A stretch of DNA of 64,000 bases from G963664835 sp963664835 (GTDB lineage Bacteria; Chloroflexota; UBA6077; FW602-bin22; JBCLEL01): the NCBI GenBank assembly GCA_963664835.2, contig CAXXUG010000028.1:203210-267209 (forward strand), read 5' to 3'. Of this stretch, positions 7,863 through 16,676 are shown piece after piece; the first letter of the stretch is position 1, and each line of letters opens with the position of its first letter. The notes under the pieces are model-generated. The model was not told the origin of the DNA and ran no database searches. It worked only from the letters and a program-made list of their open reading frames with translations. The position numbers and the translations under genes were made by a program.

Positions 7863-9950
7863 TTATCGACTCGATCCACCCTGCTCGGAATCGGCGTTCC
7901 GAATAACGCCTGCCAATGCTTCGGTAACTTGAGCCAAGGCTTCCGGCCCCAACTCCGCTGCAGCTTCAAGCGATCCTCGGATCGCAAGCCGGACTGCCTC
8001 CTCCTCACTCAGGCCCAGCCGGCTCGCCTCCTCGCGGGCAACCTCGACCACGTCGACGGCCGCCACCGCGAGGTCGGCGCCCGAATCTCCGCTCCCTTGG
8101 ATGGCACCGAATGCGACCCCGCGGATGGCGTCGCCGGCGAGCATCGACGTACGGCCCAGAACGTCCATGACCGCTTTTGTCGATTCGTGCAATGCCGCGA
8201 GCGCAGTATCGCCGCCGGCGCCAGCAGCATGTGCAACGCCTCGAGCCGCGTGGCGTGCAACATCCACTCCGAATTCCCCAATACCGGTGGTCTGCTCCAC
8301 GATCTCCGACACCACACCGGTAACCTCTTCCGCCATGTTTGTGGTGGTTCTGATCCCCAGAGAAGCCCCTGTTTTCGCTGTCCTGCCCATTAAGGTCGTC
8401 CCTGTTACCGCGGCACGCGTCGCGGCGGCGATCTGATATGCCGTGACGCCCAACGCTACGTCCATTCCCGGTACCTGTCGAAGGTAACTCAAGGGAAACT
8501 GGGTCACGAAACGCAATCCTGGCACCGAGCTCATGGCCTGGGTGAAGTCTCTCGATTCCGCCATTAGCTCTTCCATCACCACCTCGCGGCCTGCGTCGCC
8601 CTCCTCATGAATAGCGGTCAGCGTGTTCAGAGTGATCAATCCTATGACGAACGCCGTGGCGAATAGGAAATCGTAGCCGGTGAGATGCAACGCCGGAATC
8701 TCCAACGATCCGCTCGGATCTGTCCAGGTGAATTCGACCGTTATTCGTCTTACAGCAAAGAAGTCGGCGAACAGCCCTCCAACTAGAGGGCCGAGACCGG
8801 CGCCGAGGTTCGCAGCCATCGACGCGCCGGCAAGATAGGGCGTTGCCTGCCCCGGGGGCGACAGCTTCATCCCAATGGTTCCGCCCGCCACGCTGATGCC
8901 GGCCCCCGCCGCGCCGGCCAGGAAATGGAGAGCAACGAGTAATGGCATCGTCAGGTCGTGCCGATCCGGCATCGTGGTGAACGTCCATCCCACGATGACC
9001 AGAATATATAGAGAGGCATTCACTGACAGCACCGCCTTGTTGCCCAGCCTGTCGATCAGCGGCCCCCACACGCGCAGGAACAGAATATTGACCAGTTGGC
9101 TTAGAACCGTGAGCGCCATCACCTCGGACAGAGGCATTTTCAAACGTTCGAGCATGTAGATCGCGAAGAACGGAACAGCCAGATTCAGGGCGAATCCCCA
9201 AGTGAATAGAAACTTCATCAGTTGTTGGAAATTCTTGTCGCCAAGAGGTGCGGCCAGCATCGCCAACGGCGACAGTCGCGCGCCGGACTGAGCCGGCATC
9301 TCGGGCTCCGGCATCCGCAACATGAACACCGCCCCTGGTATGCCCAGTACCAGCGCTCCCAATGCGATGACGATTGTGTATCCCAACACAGCGTTTTCTT
9401 CCGCCGATTGACCTCGCCAGTAGTCGACAAAGAATGCCGCCGCTAGCCCGAGTGCTGCGGCGAGAACCGTGCCGTACATTAGCCTTCTCGAGAAGAAAGA
9501 CCCGATAATCTGCTGAGGCACGATGTCTCGTATCCAGCTGCTGTAGCCGGCCGTCGTGGCTGCCGCCAGGAACCCACGTATCGCGATCAGCCCCAATAGG
9601 GCTGACACCGCCAATGCGCTCGGCACGTCGATAAATACCGGAATCAACGCCACCAGTATCCACAGTGACTGCACTACGAAGAATGCCGGCACCGCGATGA
9701 CCTTGCGCCTTCTCAGCCGTTCGATCAGAACGACAAAGATTAGCTGGAACGGCTGGGTGATGAAGGGGATTGCTGCCAGGACGCCGATCTGGAAGTTGTT
9801 TGCCCCCAGAGCTAAGGCGAAGGCCGCCAATATCCCGCCGGCTGTCACGCTTCCCAGGCCCATTGACGCGACGCCTTCCCACGTCAGCATACGCAAGCCG
9901 ACCTGAGTTTGCTCTTCGGACAGCGTTGGCATGGGTCTAAAGATTCTCAT
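7863..9950 (-). CDS. MFS transporter with long C-terminal extension
   Basis: Major facilitator superfamily permease. The first 425 or so residues give about 12 hydrophobic segments, with MFS-like loops such as RLRRRKVIAVPAFF after TM2 and RLGNKAVLSV between the halves. Substrate is not predictable. A further 270 residues follow that MFS proteins do not normally have: a charged linker (EEGDAGREVVMEELMAESRD), an Ala/Gly/Thr-rich region around 480-620 and a helical acidic tail (LSEEEAVRLAIRGSLEAAAE). The ATG at 9950 gives MRIF; MPTLSEEQ six codons in is an alternative. The frame is uninterrupted over 695 residues, so the fusion is not an artefact of a frameshift within the ORF. Confidence 0.8.
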   Translation of the reverse strand: MRIFRPMPTLSEEQTQVGLRMLTWEGVASMGLGSVTAGGILAAFALALGANNFQIGVLAAIPFITQPFQLIFVVLIERLRRRKVIAVPAFFVVQSLWILVALIPVFIDVPSALAVSALLGLIAIRGFLAAATTAGYSSWIRDIVPQQIIGSFFSRRLMYGTVLAAALGLAAAFFVDYWRGQSAEENAVLGYTIVIALGALVLGIPGAVFMLRMPEPEMPAQSGARLSPLAMLAAPLGDKNFQQLMKFLFTWGFALNLAVPFFAIYMLERLKMPLSEVMALTVLSQLVNILFLRVWGPLIDRLGNKAVLSVNASLYILVIVGWTFTTMPDRHDLTMPLLVALHFLAGAAGAGISVAGGTIGMKLSPPGQATPYLAGASMAANLGAGLGPLVGGLFADFFAVRRITVEFTWTDPSGSLEIPALHLTGYDFLFATAFVIGLITLNTLTAIHEEGDAGREVVMEELMAESRDFTQAMSSVPGLRFVTQFPLSYLRQVPGMDVALGVTAYQIAAATRAAVTGTTLMGRTAKTGASLGIRTTTNMAEEVTGVVSEIVEQTTGIGEFGVDVARHAARGVAHAAGAGGDTALAALHESTKAVMDVLGRTSMLAGDAIRGVAFGAIQGSGDSGADLAVAAVDVVEVAREEASRLGLSEEEAVRLAIRGSLEAAAELGPEALAQVTEALAGVIRNADSEQGGSSR

Positions 9951-10066
9951 CGCACGTCGCTTCCTTTCCCCAACCTTGCCCTGCTTTCAATGGAACTCAA
10001 TCGTTCCGCGCAGCAGTCCCCAAGCTAGTCATCTCGAACAAGTTGACTCTTCTCTTCCAACCCATA

Positions 10067-10309
10067 TTAGAGCAGCGCCGGCAAGAAGAGTGGTGACAAA
10101 CCGAATAGGAACAAGATCCCGCACACGTCGGTAAATGGTGTCAGTATCACTCCGAATGCGAGCGCCGGATCTGAAAGAGGTGTCTTCCATAATAGAGGAA
10201 CGAGCGCTTCCGTAAGCGACGCCACCAGCATGCTTCCCGCTAGCGCCGCCGCCACTATCAACGCCAGTGTGGCGTCGCCCCTCCAAGTCAGCGCGATCAA
10301 GCCGGCCAA
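10067..10309 (-). pseudogene. Remnant of MgtE magnesium channel C-terminus
   Basis: Eighty codons resembling only the last part of the MgtE transmembrane domain: LIALTWRGDATLALIVAAALAGSMLVASLTEALVPLL and the hallmark DPALAFGVILTPFTDVCGILFLFGL. MgtE is normally about 450 residues with N and CBS cytoplasmic domains, none of which is present. A TAG lies in frame just upstream of the fragment. It is best read as a 5'-deleted remnant between the MFS gene and the lipoprotein. Confidence 0.7.
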
Positions 10310-10345
10310 TCGACCGCAACGGGGTTTCTAAATCAGCGCTATCAG

Positions 10346-11219
10346 CTAGGAATCAGACTGCTCGCCCTGTGACGGTTCGCCCTCTGCGGGACACTCTAGA
10401 TACTTAGCGGCTACGTAGCCAACGTTCCCGTCGGGGTCCCTAACGTACTTCCATCTTAGACCGGCACTCAGCACATTCTTCCCAACTACCGCCATCTCGG
10501 TCTCATCATCCCACAACTTGATCGGATCTTCTGCGTTGGGATCACTTCGTATGAACACTCCTCCCCCGCCCGTATTCGCAACCACGCAAACTGGTACGTT
10601 CGGGTCCGGGTCAGGAGTAGGTGACTGGAACGGCTCCGGCGTACTTTCTTCGAACTCAACTTCTCCTACGCCGCATTCAACGTATTCGGCGGCTACGTAC
10701 CCAATGTTGCCGTCAGGATCTCTGACCTTTTTCCAGGTCCGGCCGCCGGCGGCTTCCTCGGGGCCTACTTCCACCAATTTGGATCCGTCCCACCACGCTT
10801 CGATCTTCTCCCCAGTCTGAGGCGCTGAACGAATCAACACCCCCTCTCCATCTGTGTTACCTACGACACACACGATTAGTTTGGGCGTTTGAGGTTGATT
10901 CTGGCGTTACCGCGGGAGTCGCTGAGCGATCCTCCCCGTTGGAACCGGACGAATCCTCGTCAGCCGACAATCGCGAAGCCGTGGCGGTCAGGTCAGACGA
11001 AGACGTTACCTGGGTACTGGTTGGAACTCTCGTAATCGTCCGCGTTGGGATGAGCGCCCTCTGTGGTGTCGCGGTCCCTTCTTGGACGGAAGCCGGCTCG
11101 CCCTCCGTGTTCGGGGCCTCTTCCGCTTCCTCCTCTCGAACGCAGCCGACCGTTGCCAAAGTCACAAGACAAACAAGAACCAGTATTAGACGATGAATCA
11201 AGGGCAATGCGCGGCGCAC
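10346..11219 (-). pseudogene. SH3-domain lipoprotein, split by one frameshift
   Basis: Exported lipoprotein with two bacterial SH3 domains. The GTG at 11219 is preceded by GGAG at 6 bp and opens a signal peptide (RRALPLIHRLILVLVCLVTLATVGC) with lipobox TVGC. A Ser/Thr/Pro/Glu linker follows. Near 10865-10875 one extra base breaks the frame between NAQTN and VCVVGNTDGEG. In the second frame come two similar SH3b repeats, VCVVGNTDGEGVLIRSAP..VRDPDGNIGYVAAEYVEC and VCVVANTGGGGVFIRSDP..VRDPDGNVGYVAAKYLEC, joined by a Pro/Asp-rich linker. The stop is at 10346. SH3b domains often bind cell-wall or glycan ligands; the role here is unknown. Confidence 0.75.
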
Positions 11220-11322
11220 TAGGATCTCCGCAATCGGGATCTTATATTGGTGTGATATGGGAAGCATCGAGAACAAATACCGCGCCGGCTCCTTTCCTGA
11301 CCCCGTCGTCCAGCGGCAGCTT

Positions 11323-12279
11323 CTATCGACCCCGGATCTCCGCAACTAGCTCGACCGCCCTGTCCAAACTCGGATTGGCTTCCTCCATCATCCGCGTTCG
11401 AACCTCCTCGATTACGTCGTCTCCCGCCCGTGTCCGCACCCAGTAGGCCCGGCTCGACAATGTTTCGTCGATTCGCTGGCCCATCACCCTCGTTTGCTTA
11501 GCGGTCGCTCTCGCCAACCAAGTCACATTGGCCCCACGGCGCTGGTAACGGCAATCTACCGAAAGCCGTATACGATCCGAGTGGTTAGGCATGCCCCTGT
11601 GGACCGTCCGGCTGCTGAAGATCACAACGTCTCCCGGGCGGTATTCGGCTGTAGCCCACTTGAGTTCCTCCGGCGCTACCACCGATGCGGCCCGGCTCGC
11701 TTCGAGCTTCTGAGTGCTCGGGACAATGCCCTCATGATCCATCAAACCGTACATGTGCGAACCCGGAGCGACAGCCAGTCCCCCGATCGATTGGTTAATC
11801 TCCATCAGCGGATACCAAGTGGTGAAGAATTCATCCGCGTTGTACCCAAAGGACGGATTCGCGTCCTGGTGCGGTCCCGCCCCGCGGGCCACGGTACTCT
11901 CAGGGTCGGGATAGACGCAGCGAGTTATTTTCTGCCGCCATACTCGCACCGGTCCGCCAACCAGGTGACGCATTATCCCTATTACCTCGGGAGAGCTTGC
12001 CAATGCCTTTAACGACGGCAACTCCACCAGTTTTCCGTAGACCGTCAACCACTCTTGCTCGGTCGGGAGCGGCCCGCCACTCCACATCGGCTCGGGAGAC
12101 CCATCGTCTTCTATGAAATAGTGGGTTCGCAGTTGATCCATCATGTCGCGCTTGAGTTGGAGAGCGATCTCAGGATCGAATAGCTCTCGAATAAAGAGAT
12201 AGCCTTGCTCGTCCATCGTCGAGCGAATCTTGTCAGGATCGTTTATGACTGCGTTGTCTTCTTTCAAAGTCGCGAACAA
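11323..12279 (-). CDS. Phytanoyl-CoA dioxygenase family protein
   Basis: Fe(II)/2-oxoglutarate-dependent oxygenase of the PhyH family, 318 residues, which hydroxylates small organic substrates. The metal triad is visible: HQD in GPHQDANPSFGYNADEFF, and the distal His in TVHRGMPNHSDRIRLS with the 2OG-binding Arg after it. A TTG start at 12279 is supported by AGGAGG at 12290-12295 (10-bp spacing). It is the last gene of a six-gene minus-strand cluster, 44 bp after the MDR dehydrogenase. The substrate is unknown; the context suggests organic-acid or aromatic/terpenoid catabolism. Confidence 0.88.
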   Translation of the reverse strand: MFATLKEDNAVINDPDKIRSTMDEQGYLFIRELFDPEIALQLKRDMMDQLRTHYFIEDDGSPEPMWSGGPLPTEQEWLTVYGKLVELPSLKALASSPEVIGIMRHLVGGPVRVWRQKITRCVYPDPESTVARGAGPHQDANPSFGYNADEFFTTWYPLMEINQSIGGLAVAPGSHMYGLMDHEGIVPSTQKLEASRAASVVAPEELKWATAEYRPGDVVIFSSRTVHRGMPNHSDRIRLSVDCRYQRRGANVTWLARATAKQTRVMGQRIDETLSSRAYWVRTRAGDDVIEEVRTRMMEEANPSLDRAVELVAEIRGR

Positions 12280-12323
12280 TTTCTTGGGTCCTCCTGAATC
12301 GGCTTTGTAACAGGAATATTAAC

Positions 12324-13385
12324 TTACGCGGTCCCCCACTCGAACACTATTCCCAGCGAGTCCTCTCTGTTGAGAATCATATCCCAGACCTGCTTCACCT
12401 GGTCGGGACGAACGAAATGAGTCAAGAGCGGACCGATTTTCCACCTTCCGGTCCTGCGCAGTTCGATCACCTGTTGAACCTCTTCGTAGGTGTGGTGCTC
12501 GGTCTGGACCATGCTCACCTCGTACAGGTGCGCGAGGCTAAAATCGTAGCTCACCTTCCAACGCCCGCCAACCATCACGAAACGCCCGCCCCGGCTGATC
12601 AATCCCCGGCTCATTACTTCATCAATCAGGTCGTTGTTGCCGGTGGTCTCCATGACCACGTCGAACGGACCCATGCTCGACAGCTCTCCCCAATAGGAAT
12701 CGCGACTGAAATCGAGTACCGACTCGAAGCCCACTTCCAACGCCTTTTCTAAACGAAGAGGTATTCTGTCGACGCCGATTGCGGTACCCCCTCGCACCAC
12801 AGCCCCCTGTCCAGCGAACAGTCCAAGTAACCCAAGTCCAAGTACCAGGCACCGGCTGCCAACTCCAATATCTCCCCTTCCGCTAGCGTGCAGTCCAATG
12901 CTCGAGAGCGACAGAAACGCCGCCTCCCCATCAGGTATGTCCTCCGGTAGTACCGTAATGTAGCGGTCACGCCTCACCCTGCCAATCGAGTCGACCTCAT
13001 CCACCTCCACACACTCCTCCTCAGCTCGCAACCCAGGTACAACATCATCTGCCGGCCCGATCCTAGCCGCCGCGTGAGCGCCGGGACGCGCCGTGTGTCC
13101 TACGAACGGGTGTCCCCAGTCGTGCGCGTATACCCGCTGGCCGGATTTCGGCGCCAGTACCTCGCTTCCGACTCGGCCAACCAATCCGACCTGCTGATAG
13201 CCCGATACAGATGGATAGCCAACGGCCCAATTGCCCTCGAACAGCCGATTTTTCTCGGTTCCGGGACTGACACCGCTCGCCAGGGTTCTTATCTCTATGT
13301 CACCCGGCCCAAGCTCCGGCAACTCGAGGTCGTCCCTCAACTCCACAACTCCGGGAGCGGTAAAGACTATTCCCTCTACGCGCAT
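12324..13385 (-). CDS. Medium-chain dehydrogenase/reductase, zinc-free type
   Basis: NAD(P)-dependent MDR-superfamily oxidoreductase of 353 residues. The N-terminal GroES-like part has GVSPGTEKNRLFEG and AHDWGHPFVGH. The Rossmann part has the glycine-rich turn VLGLGLLGLFAGQ near residue 180, followed by GVDRIPLRLEKALE. The Cys ligands for catalytic or structural zinc seen in classical alcohol dehydrogenases are missing, so a quinone-reductase-like or bacteriochlorophyllide-dehydrogenase-like chemistry is more likely than a zinc alcohol dehydrogenase. It sits between the VOC and PhyH genes. Confidence 0.8.
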   Translation of the reverse strand: MRVEGIVFTAPGVVELRDDLELPELGPGDIEIRTLASGVSPGTEKNRLFEGNWAVGYPSVSGYQQVGLVGRVGSEVLAPKSGQRVYAHDWGHPFVGHTARPGAHAAARIGPADDVVPGLRAEEECVEVDEVDSIGRVRRDRYITVLPEDIPDGEAAFLSLSSIGLHASGRGDIGVGSRCLVLGLGLLGLFAGQGAVVRGGTAIGVDRIPLRLEKALEVGFESVLDFSRDSYWGELSSMGPFDVVMETTGNNDLIDEVMSRGLISRGGRFVMVGGRWKVSYDFSLAHLYEVSMVQTEHHTYEEVQQVIELRRTGRWKIGPLLTHFVRPDQVKQVWDMILNREDSLGIVFEWGTA

Positions 13386-13476
13386 GGGCGCGCCCGAGAT
13401 GTACCGTCAGGTCGCCCTCGACCTAGCTGAAAGGCCTGGTTAGCCGATCCGGCATGACTTCCACTTGCGTGGAGAC

Positions 13477-13983
13477 TCATTCGAATGTTGGCGCCTCGTC
13501 CCCCAGGTCATCCAGCTTGCCGGCGAATACCGACGGGAAGTCCTTCAGCTCAATTAGCTCGAGCATGAATCCGTCCGGATCGTAGAAGAAGAGTGCCCGC
13601 CAGCTGCCGTCCGACGGCGGAAAGAGCACCGGAGGCGAAACGAACTTCACACCCTTCGACTTGAGATCCTCGTAGGCGGCGTCGATGTCTTCGACTCCGA
13701 AGGCGACGTGGGCGGTCGCGGCATCGTTTATCTCATTGACACTCTGTCCGCCCTTTGGATCCACCCACTCGATTATGTCGATAATTATGTTGCCGGTCTG
13801 TGGGGCGACCATTCGCGCCTCGCGCATCTTTACGTTGGGCAACCCAACCATCGTCGATATCTCCGGGCCATCATGGGTCACCCAGGTAATCACTTTGAGG
13901 CCAAGCAGGTCTCGATAGAAAGCGAGAGATCTGTCCAAGTCCTTTACCATTACCGTAACGTGATCAAGAGTCTTCAGATGCAT
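13477..13983 (-). CDS. VOC-superfamily (glyoxalase/dioxygenase fold) protein
   Basis: 168-residue vicinal-oxygen-chelate protein with two beta-alpha-beta-beta-beta modules. Expected metal ligands are present: His in LDHVTVMVKDLDRSLAFYRD, His in TAHVAFGVEDIDAAYEDL and Glu in DPDGFMLELIEL. AAGGAG lies 7 bp before the ATG at 13983. The family includes glyoxalase I, methylmalonyl-CoA epimerase and ring-cleaving dioxygenases; the sequence does not decide between them. Position between the LLM monooxygenase and the MDR gene suggests a ring- or lactone-processing step in the same pathway. Confidence 0.85.
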   Translation of the reverse strand: MHLKTLDHVTVMVKDLDRSLAFYRDLLGLKVITWVTHDGPEISTMVGLPNVKMREARMVAPQTGNIIIDIIEWVDPKGGQSVNEINDAATAHVAFGVEDIDAAYEDLKSKGVKFVSPPVLFPPSDGSWRALFFYDPDGFMLELIELKDFPSVFAGKLDDLGDEAPTFE

Positions 13984-14067
13984 TCACTCACTCCTTGGTT
14001 GCATACTCACAATGCTTCTCGCGGAAACGGTGCGCCATAGCTTACGAAAATAGGGTCTCTTCGGGAC

Positions 14068-15159
14068 TCAACTCAAGTCTTGAAGTTGAGGCATTACCTC
14101 TTCGGCCAACAGTGTCATCGAGCGGTCCCAGATCTCCTTGGGACGCCATTCGTGGCCCATCGCCAACAACACGCCAAAACCGCCTACGTCTTCGTGCAAC
14201 TTCCGAAGCTTGCGCGCGCATTCGTCAGGATCGCCGACGATCCAGATATTGTCTAACAGGTACTCCACGCCAGCCTCTTCATCTGACATTGCCGTATCCT
14301 CTTTAATTAGGTCCATTGCCCGGACCATCCTCAGGAAGGGAAAGAAGTAGTCGATCCAAACCTCCGCGAAACAGCCCTCTAACACCTCTTTTCGAGCCTG
14401 CTCCGTCGTTTCGGCGACGTGAACGTCCCGCGCGATTCGCCAAGTTGATCTGTCGGACGGTCGATTGACTCGGTTTGCGCTGCTCTCCACAGTTTCGAAG
14501 TGGCTCTTGAGGATCCTCACCGGCAATATGTTGACGCTCATCGGCATCCAGCCACGCTCGCCTGCCATAACCAACGTCTCAGAATTCGGTGACAGGCCGG
14601 CCACACCGATCGGCGGATGAGGTTGTTGTAGTGGCTTCATATGATAGTACAGATCTATATCACGCCTTGGTTCGGGTACTCGAAAGCGCCAGCGCTTTCC
14701 ATGCTGCTGCTCGTACAGACCGGGCTTCGGATCGGTCCAGAGTTGAAGGATGGTTTCGATGGCCTCGTTGGTGATGGCCCGCTGTTCCCCACCCTTGTAA
14801 TCGACGTCCATCAACTCGAGATCGCTCGTCAGGCCGCCGGAGCCGATTCCCCAATAGAAACGACCCTTCGCCATATGATCGAGTTGGGCAATCCTGTTAG
14901 CCAGCACCACTGGGTTGTGATTTGGCATACAGGAGACGCCGGTCCCGAGTTTCATCCTTTTTGTCAAGGGTAAGGCCTGTGCGATCAACAAATCGGGAGC
15001 GGGTATGTTCTCCCAAACGCTCGTAAAATGCTCTCCGACCCACGCCTCGTGGTAGTTCAACTCATCGAGCCGGACCAACTGCTCAAGGTCTTCCTCCAGC
15101 GTTTCGGTTTGATTGCTTCCAGGCGGATGCAGGGGCATGGTGAAGTAGCCTAGCTTCAT
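14068..15159 (-). CDS. LLM-class flavin-dependent monooxygenase
   Basis: Luciferase-like F420- or FMN-dependent oxidoreductase, 363 residues, TIM-barrel fold. Family hallmarks are MKLGYFTMPLHPP at the N-terminus, HEAWVGEHF, MKLGTGVSCMPNHNPVVLANRIAQLDHMAKGRF, WGIGSGG, and GDPDECARKLRKL near the end. GGGAGG lies 8 bp upstream of the ATG. Such enzymes use reduced flavin from a partner reductase and insert oxygen or oxidise small molecules. It belongs to the catabolic cluster 11323-16403, next to the ABM protein. No flavin reductase is encoded nearby. Confidence 0.9.
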   Translation of the reverse strand: MKLGYFTMPLHPPGSNQTETLEEDLEQLVRLDELNYHEAWVGEHFTSVWENIPAPDLLIAQALPLTKRMKLGTGVSCMPNHNPVVLANRIAQLDHMAKGRFYWGIGSGGLTSDLELMDVDYKGGEQRAITNEAIETILQLWTDPKPGLYEQQHGKRWRFRVPEPRRDIDLYYHMKPLQQPHPPIGVAGLSPNSETLVMAGERGWMPMSVNILPVRILKSHFETVESSANRVNRPSDRSTWRIARDVHVAETTEQARKEVLEGCFAEVWIDYFFPFLRMVRAMDLIKEDTAMSDEEAGVEYLLDNIWIVGDPDECARKLRKLHEDVGGFGVLLAMGHEWRPKEIWDRSMTLLAEEVMPQLQDLS

Positions 15160-15296
15160 GTTAGCGGCCTCCCTTTTTGTTGTAGAGCGCTACAAACCGG
15201 TGTTTACCACTTGAGGTGCCAGTACCTCCCCGGAATTCTCCGGCAGTCCGCTAGAAACGTCAATCACTCGATTGTGCTCCGCGAGCTAGCGATGTG

Positions 15297-15611
15297 CTAT
15301 TGGCACTTCCATTTGGAGTCGTCTGGATGGATCGTTGACCCCCGGTAAATCACCCTGGCCTCTAGGACGTCTTGCGAGGCCTCCCGCCACTTGGCCAGAT
15401 GAGGAGTACGAGTGTGAGCCTCGAACGCGTCCGCGTCCTCATATATCTCGTACGCATAGATCGTATTCGGTTCGCTCTCGTCCTGGCTGACGTCGAACTG
15501 ATAGCAACCTGGCTCGTCTCGGACGGAGCACTGCGCGTCTTCGACCAGAGCTGCTACCACCGCGTCGCGGTGTCCTTCTTTGATCTTGAATTGTGCAATC
15601 AAAACGAACAT
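15297..15611 (-). CDS. Antibiotic-biosynthesis-monooxygenase (ABM) domain protein
   Basis: Small dimeric alpha/beta-barrel protein of 104 residues of the ABM/YgiN type. Visible are MFVLIAQFKIKEGHRDAVVAAL, ARDEPGCYQF-like RDEPGCYQFDVSQDE, IYAYEIYEDADAFEAH and the HTRTPHLAKW helix. The ATG at 15611 is preferred, since an in-frame TTG at 15623 sits only 2 bp from AGGAGG. The gene begins 18 bp after the aldolase stop. Family members oxidise quinols or degrade small aromatics without cofactor. The function here is inferred only from family and neighbours. Confidence 0.82.
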   Translation of the reverse strand: MFVLIAQFKIKEGHRDAVVAALVEDAQCSVRDEPGCYQFDVSQDESEPNTIYAYEIYEDADAFEAHTRTPHLAKWREASQDVLEARVIYRGSTIHPDDSKWKCQ

Positions 15612-15629
15612 ATCTCTTCCCAATTCCTC

Positions 15630-16403
15630 CTATTGTGCGGCTTCCAAGAATCTCTCTGCGGCTGGAGCCATAACCTGGTATACGCTTACAACTGTAAAGA
15701 AAACCCCACGTTTCTGTTGGGTCTGGGCCCAATCGTCCGCTTTGTCCAGGTCCATGGTCGGTATGCAGATGTGCCTGCCAGCCGCACGCACCTGTCCCAC
15801 CACCTCGCTCACTACCCTTTGGACCTCAGGGTGGTCCCAATGACCGGCTACTCCCAACGATTCAGCCATATCCATAAGCCCCAGCATGAAAATGTCCACC
15901 CCAGGGACTTTCAGAATCTCCGGCAGATTGTCTACGGCTTGTTTCTCCTCGATCATTCCCAGGACGATTGATTCCTCGTTGACTTGGTCCTGGTATTCCC
16001 TGATGCTCGGCACGAACCCAAACCGTGCGGCGCGTGCCGCCGCGTTGCTGCCCCGACGGCCTGCCGGCCGGAAACGAGTCTGCTCGACGATCGCCTCTGC
16101 CTGCTCCCGCGTATTCATGTGCGGCACCAGCACGCCGCTCGCACCCATATCCATGTAGAGCGGGATCAAAGATGGATCGTTGTGATAGAGCCTGACAATC
16201 GGGACCATTCCAGTCATCTGGGCCGCCTTGATCATGCTCTCGCAAGTCTCGAAGTCTATCGTCGCTTGATGAACATCAACGTAGCCCCAGTCGAAGCCGG
16301 CATAGCCGCCAAACTCCATCAGCGCCGGCGACGCGACCGCTACCGCCCATCCCCTCAAGTACTCGCCGGCATTCGCCCGGGCGATCAGTGATTTTCCGCT
16401 CAA
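15630..16403 (-). CDS. HpcH/HpaI-family aldolase, first gene of catabolic cluster
   Basis: TIM-barrel class II aldolase or lyase, 257 residues, of the 2-keto-3-deoxy-sugar-acid/4-hydroxy-2-oxoheptanedioate group. Visible are DWGYVDVHQATIDFET, GASGVLVPHMNTREQAEAIV, the arginine motif GRRGSNAAARAARFG and metal-binding MIEEK. The usual GPxDLS segment reads GLMDMAESLG, so the Pro of the canonical loop is replaced. A TTG start at 16403 is backed by GGAG at 6 bp. It leads the minus-strand cluster, and substrate specificity may differ from the paralogue at 30639. Confidence 0.82.
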   Translation of the reverse strand: MSGKSLIARANAGEYLRGWAVAVASPALMEFGGYAGFDWGYVDVHQATIDFETCESMIKAAQMTGMVPIVRLYHNDPSLIPLYMDMGASGVLVPHMNTREQAEAIVEQTRFRPAGRRGSNAAARAARFGFVPSIREYQDQVNEESIVLGMIEEKQAVDNLPEILKVPGVDIFMLGLMDMAESLGVAGHWDHPEVQRVVSEVVGQVRAAGRHICIPTMDLDKADDWAQTQQKRGVFFTVVSVYQVMAPAAERFLEAAQ

Positions 16404-16676
16404 TTCAGGCTCCTAATATGAACTTGGGCGACGAACAATGCGCCGATTTCGTTTCCGGAGCGCTACAGTGATCGACGCCCAGGACCGACCTCACCATCTA
16501 TCGCGTCCCTTGACCACAATTATTCGGGCGACCGGCAAACCAGTCAAGCAAGCCAACCTACCCTGCAACGATAAAGAGTTGCAGATTCGGGATTACCCTA
16601 TCGTCTCGCCCATCGCCAAGTCGTCTGGCCATCTATAATATACGAAGCGACACTTAACCCACATTCGAGAGGAGCA
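16404..16676. other. Divergent intergenic region between aldolase and Rieske genes
   Basis: About 270 bp separating divergent genes; it should hold the promoters of both the catabolic cluster and the Rieske gene. I found no confident -35/-10 pair. GAGAGGAG at 16667-16674 is the Rieske ribosome-binding site. Confidence 0.4.

Noticed and set aside
8605..9882. 425-codon minus-strand open frame inside the MFS gene
   Set aside because: Another frame of the same strand with Arg/Ser/Gly-rich, family-less composition; the MFS frame has clear membrane segments.
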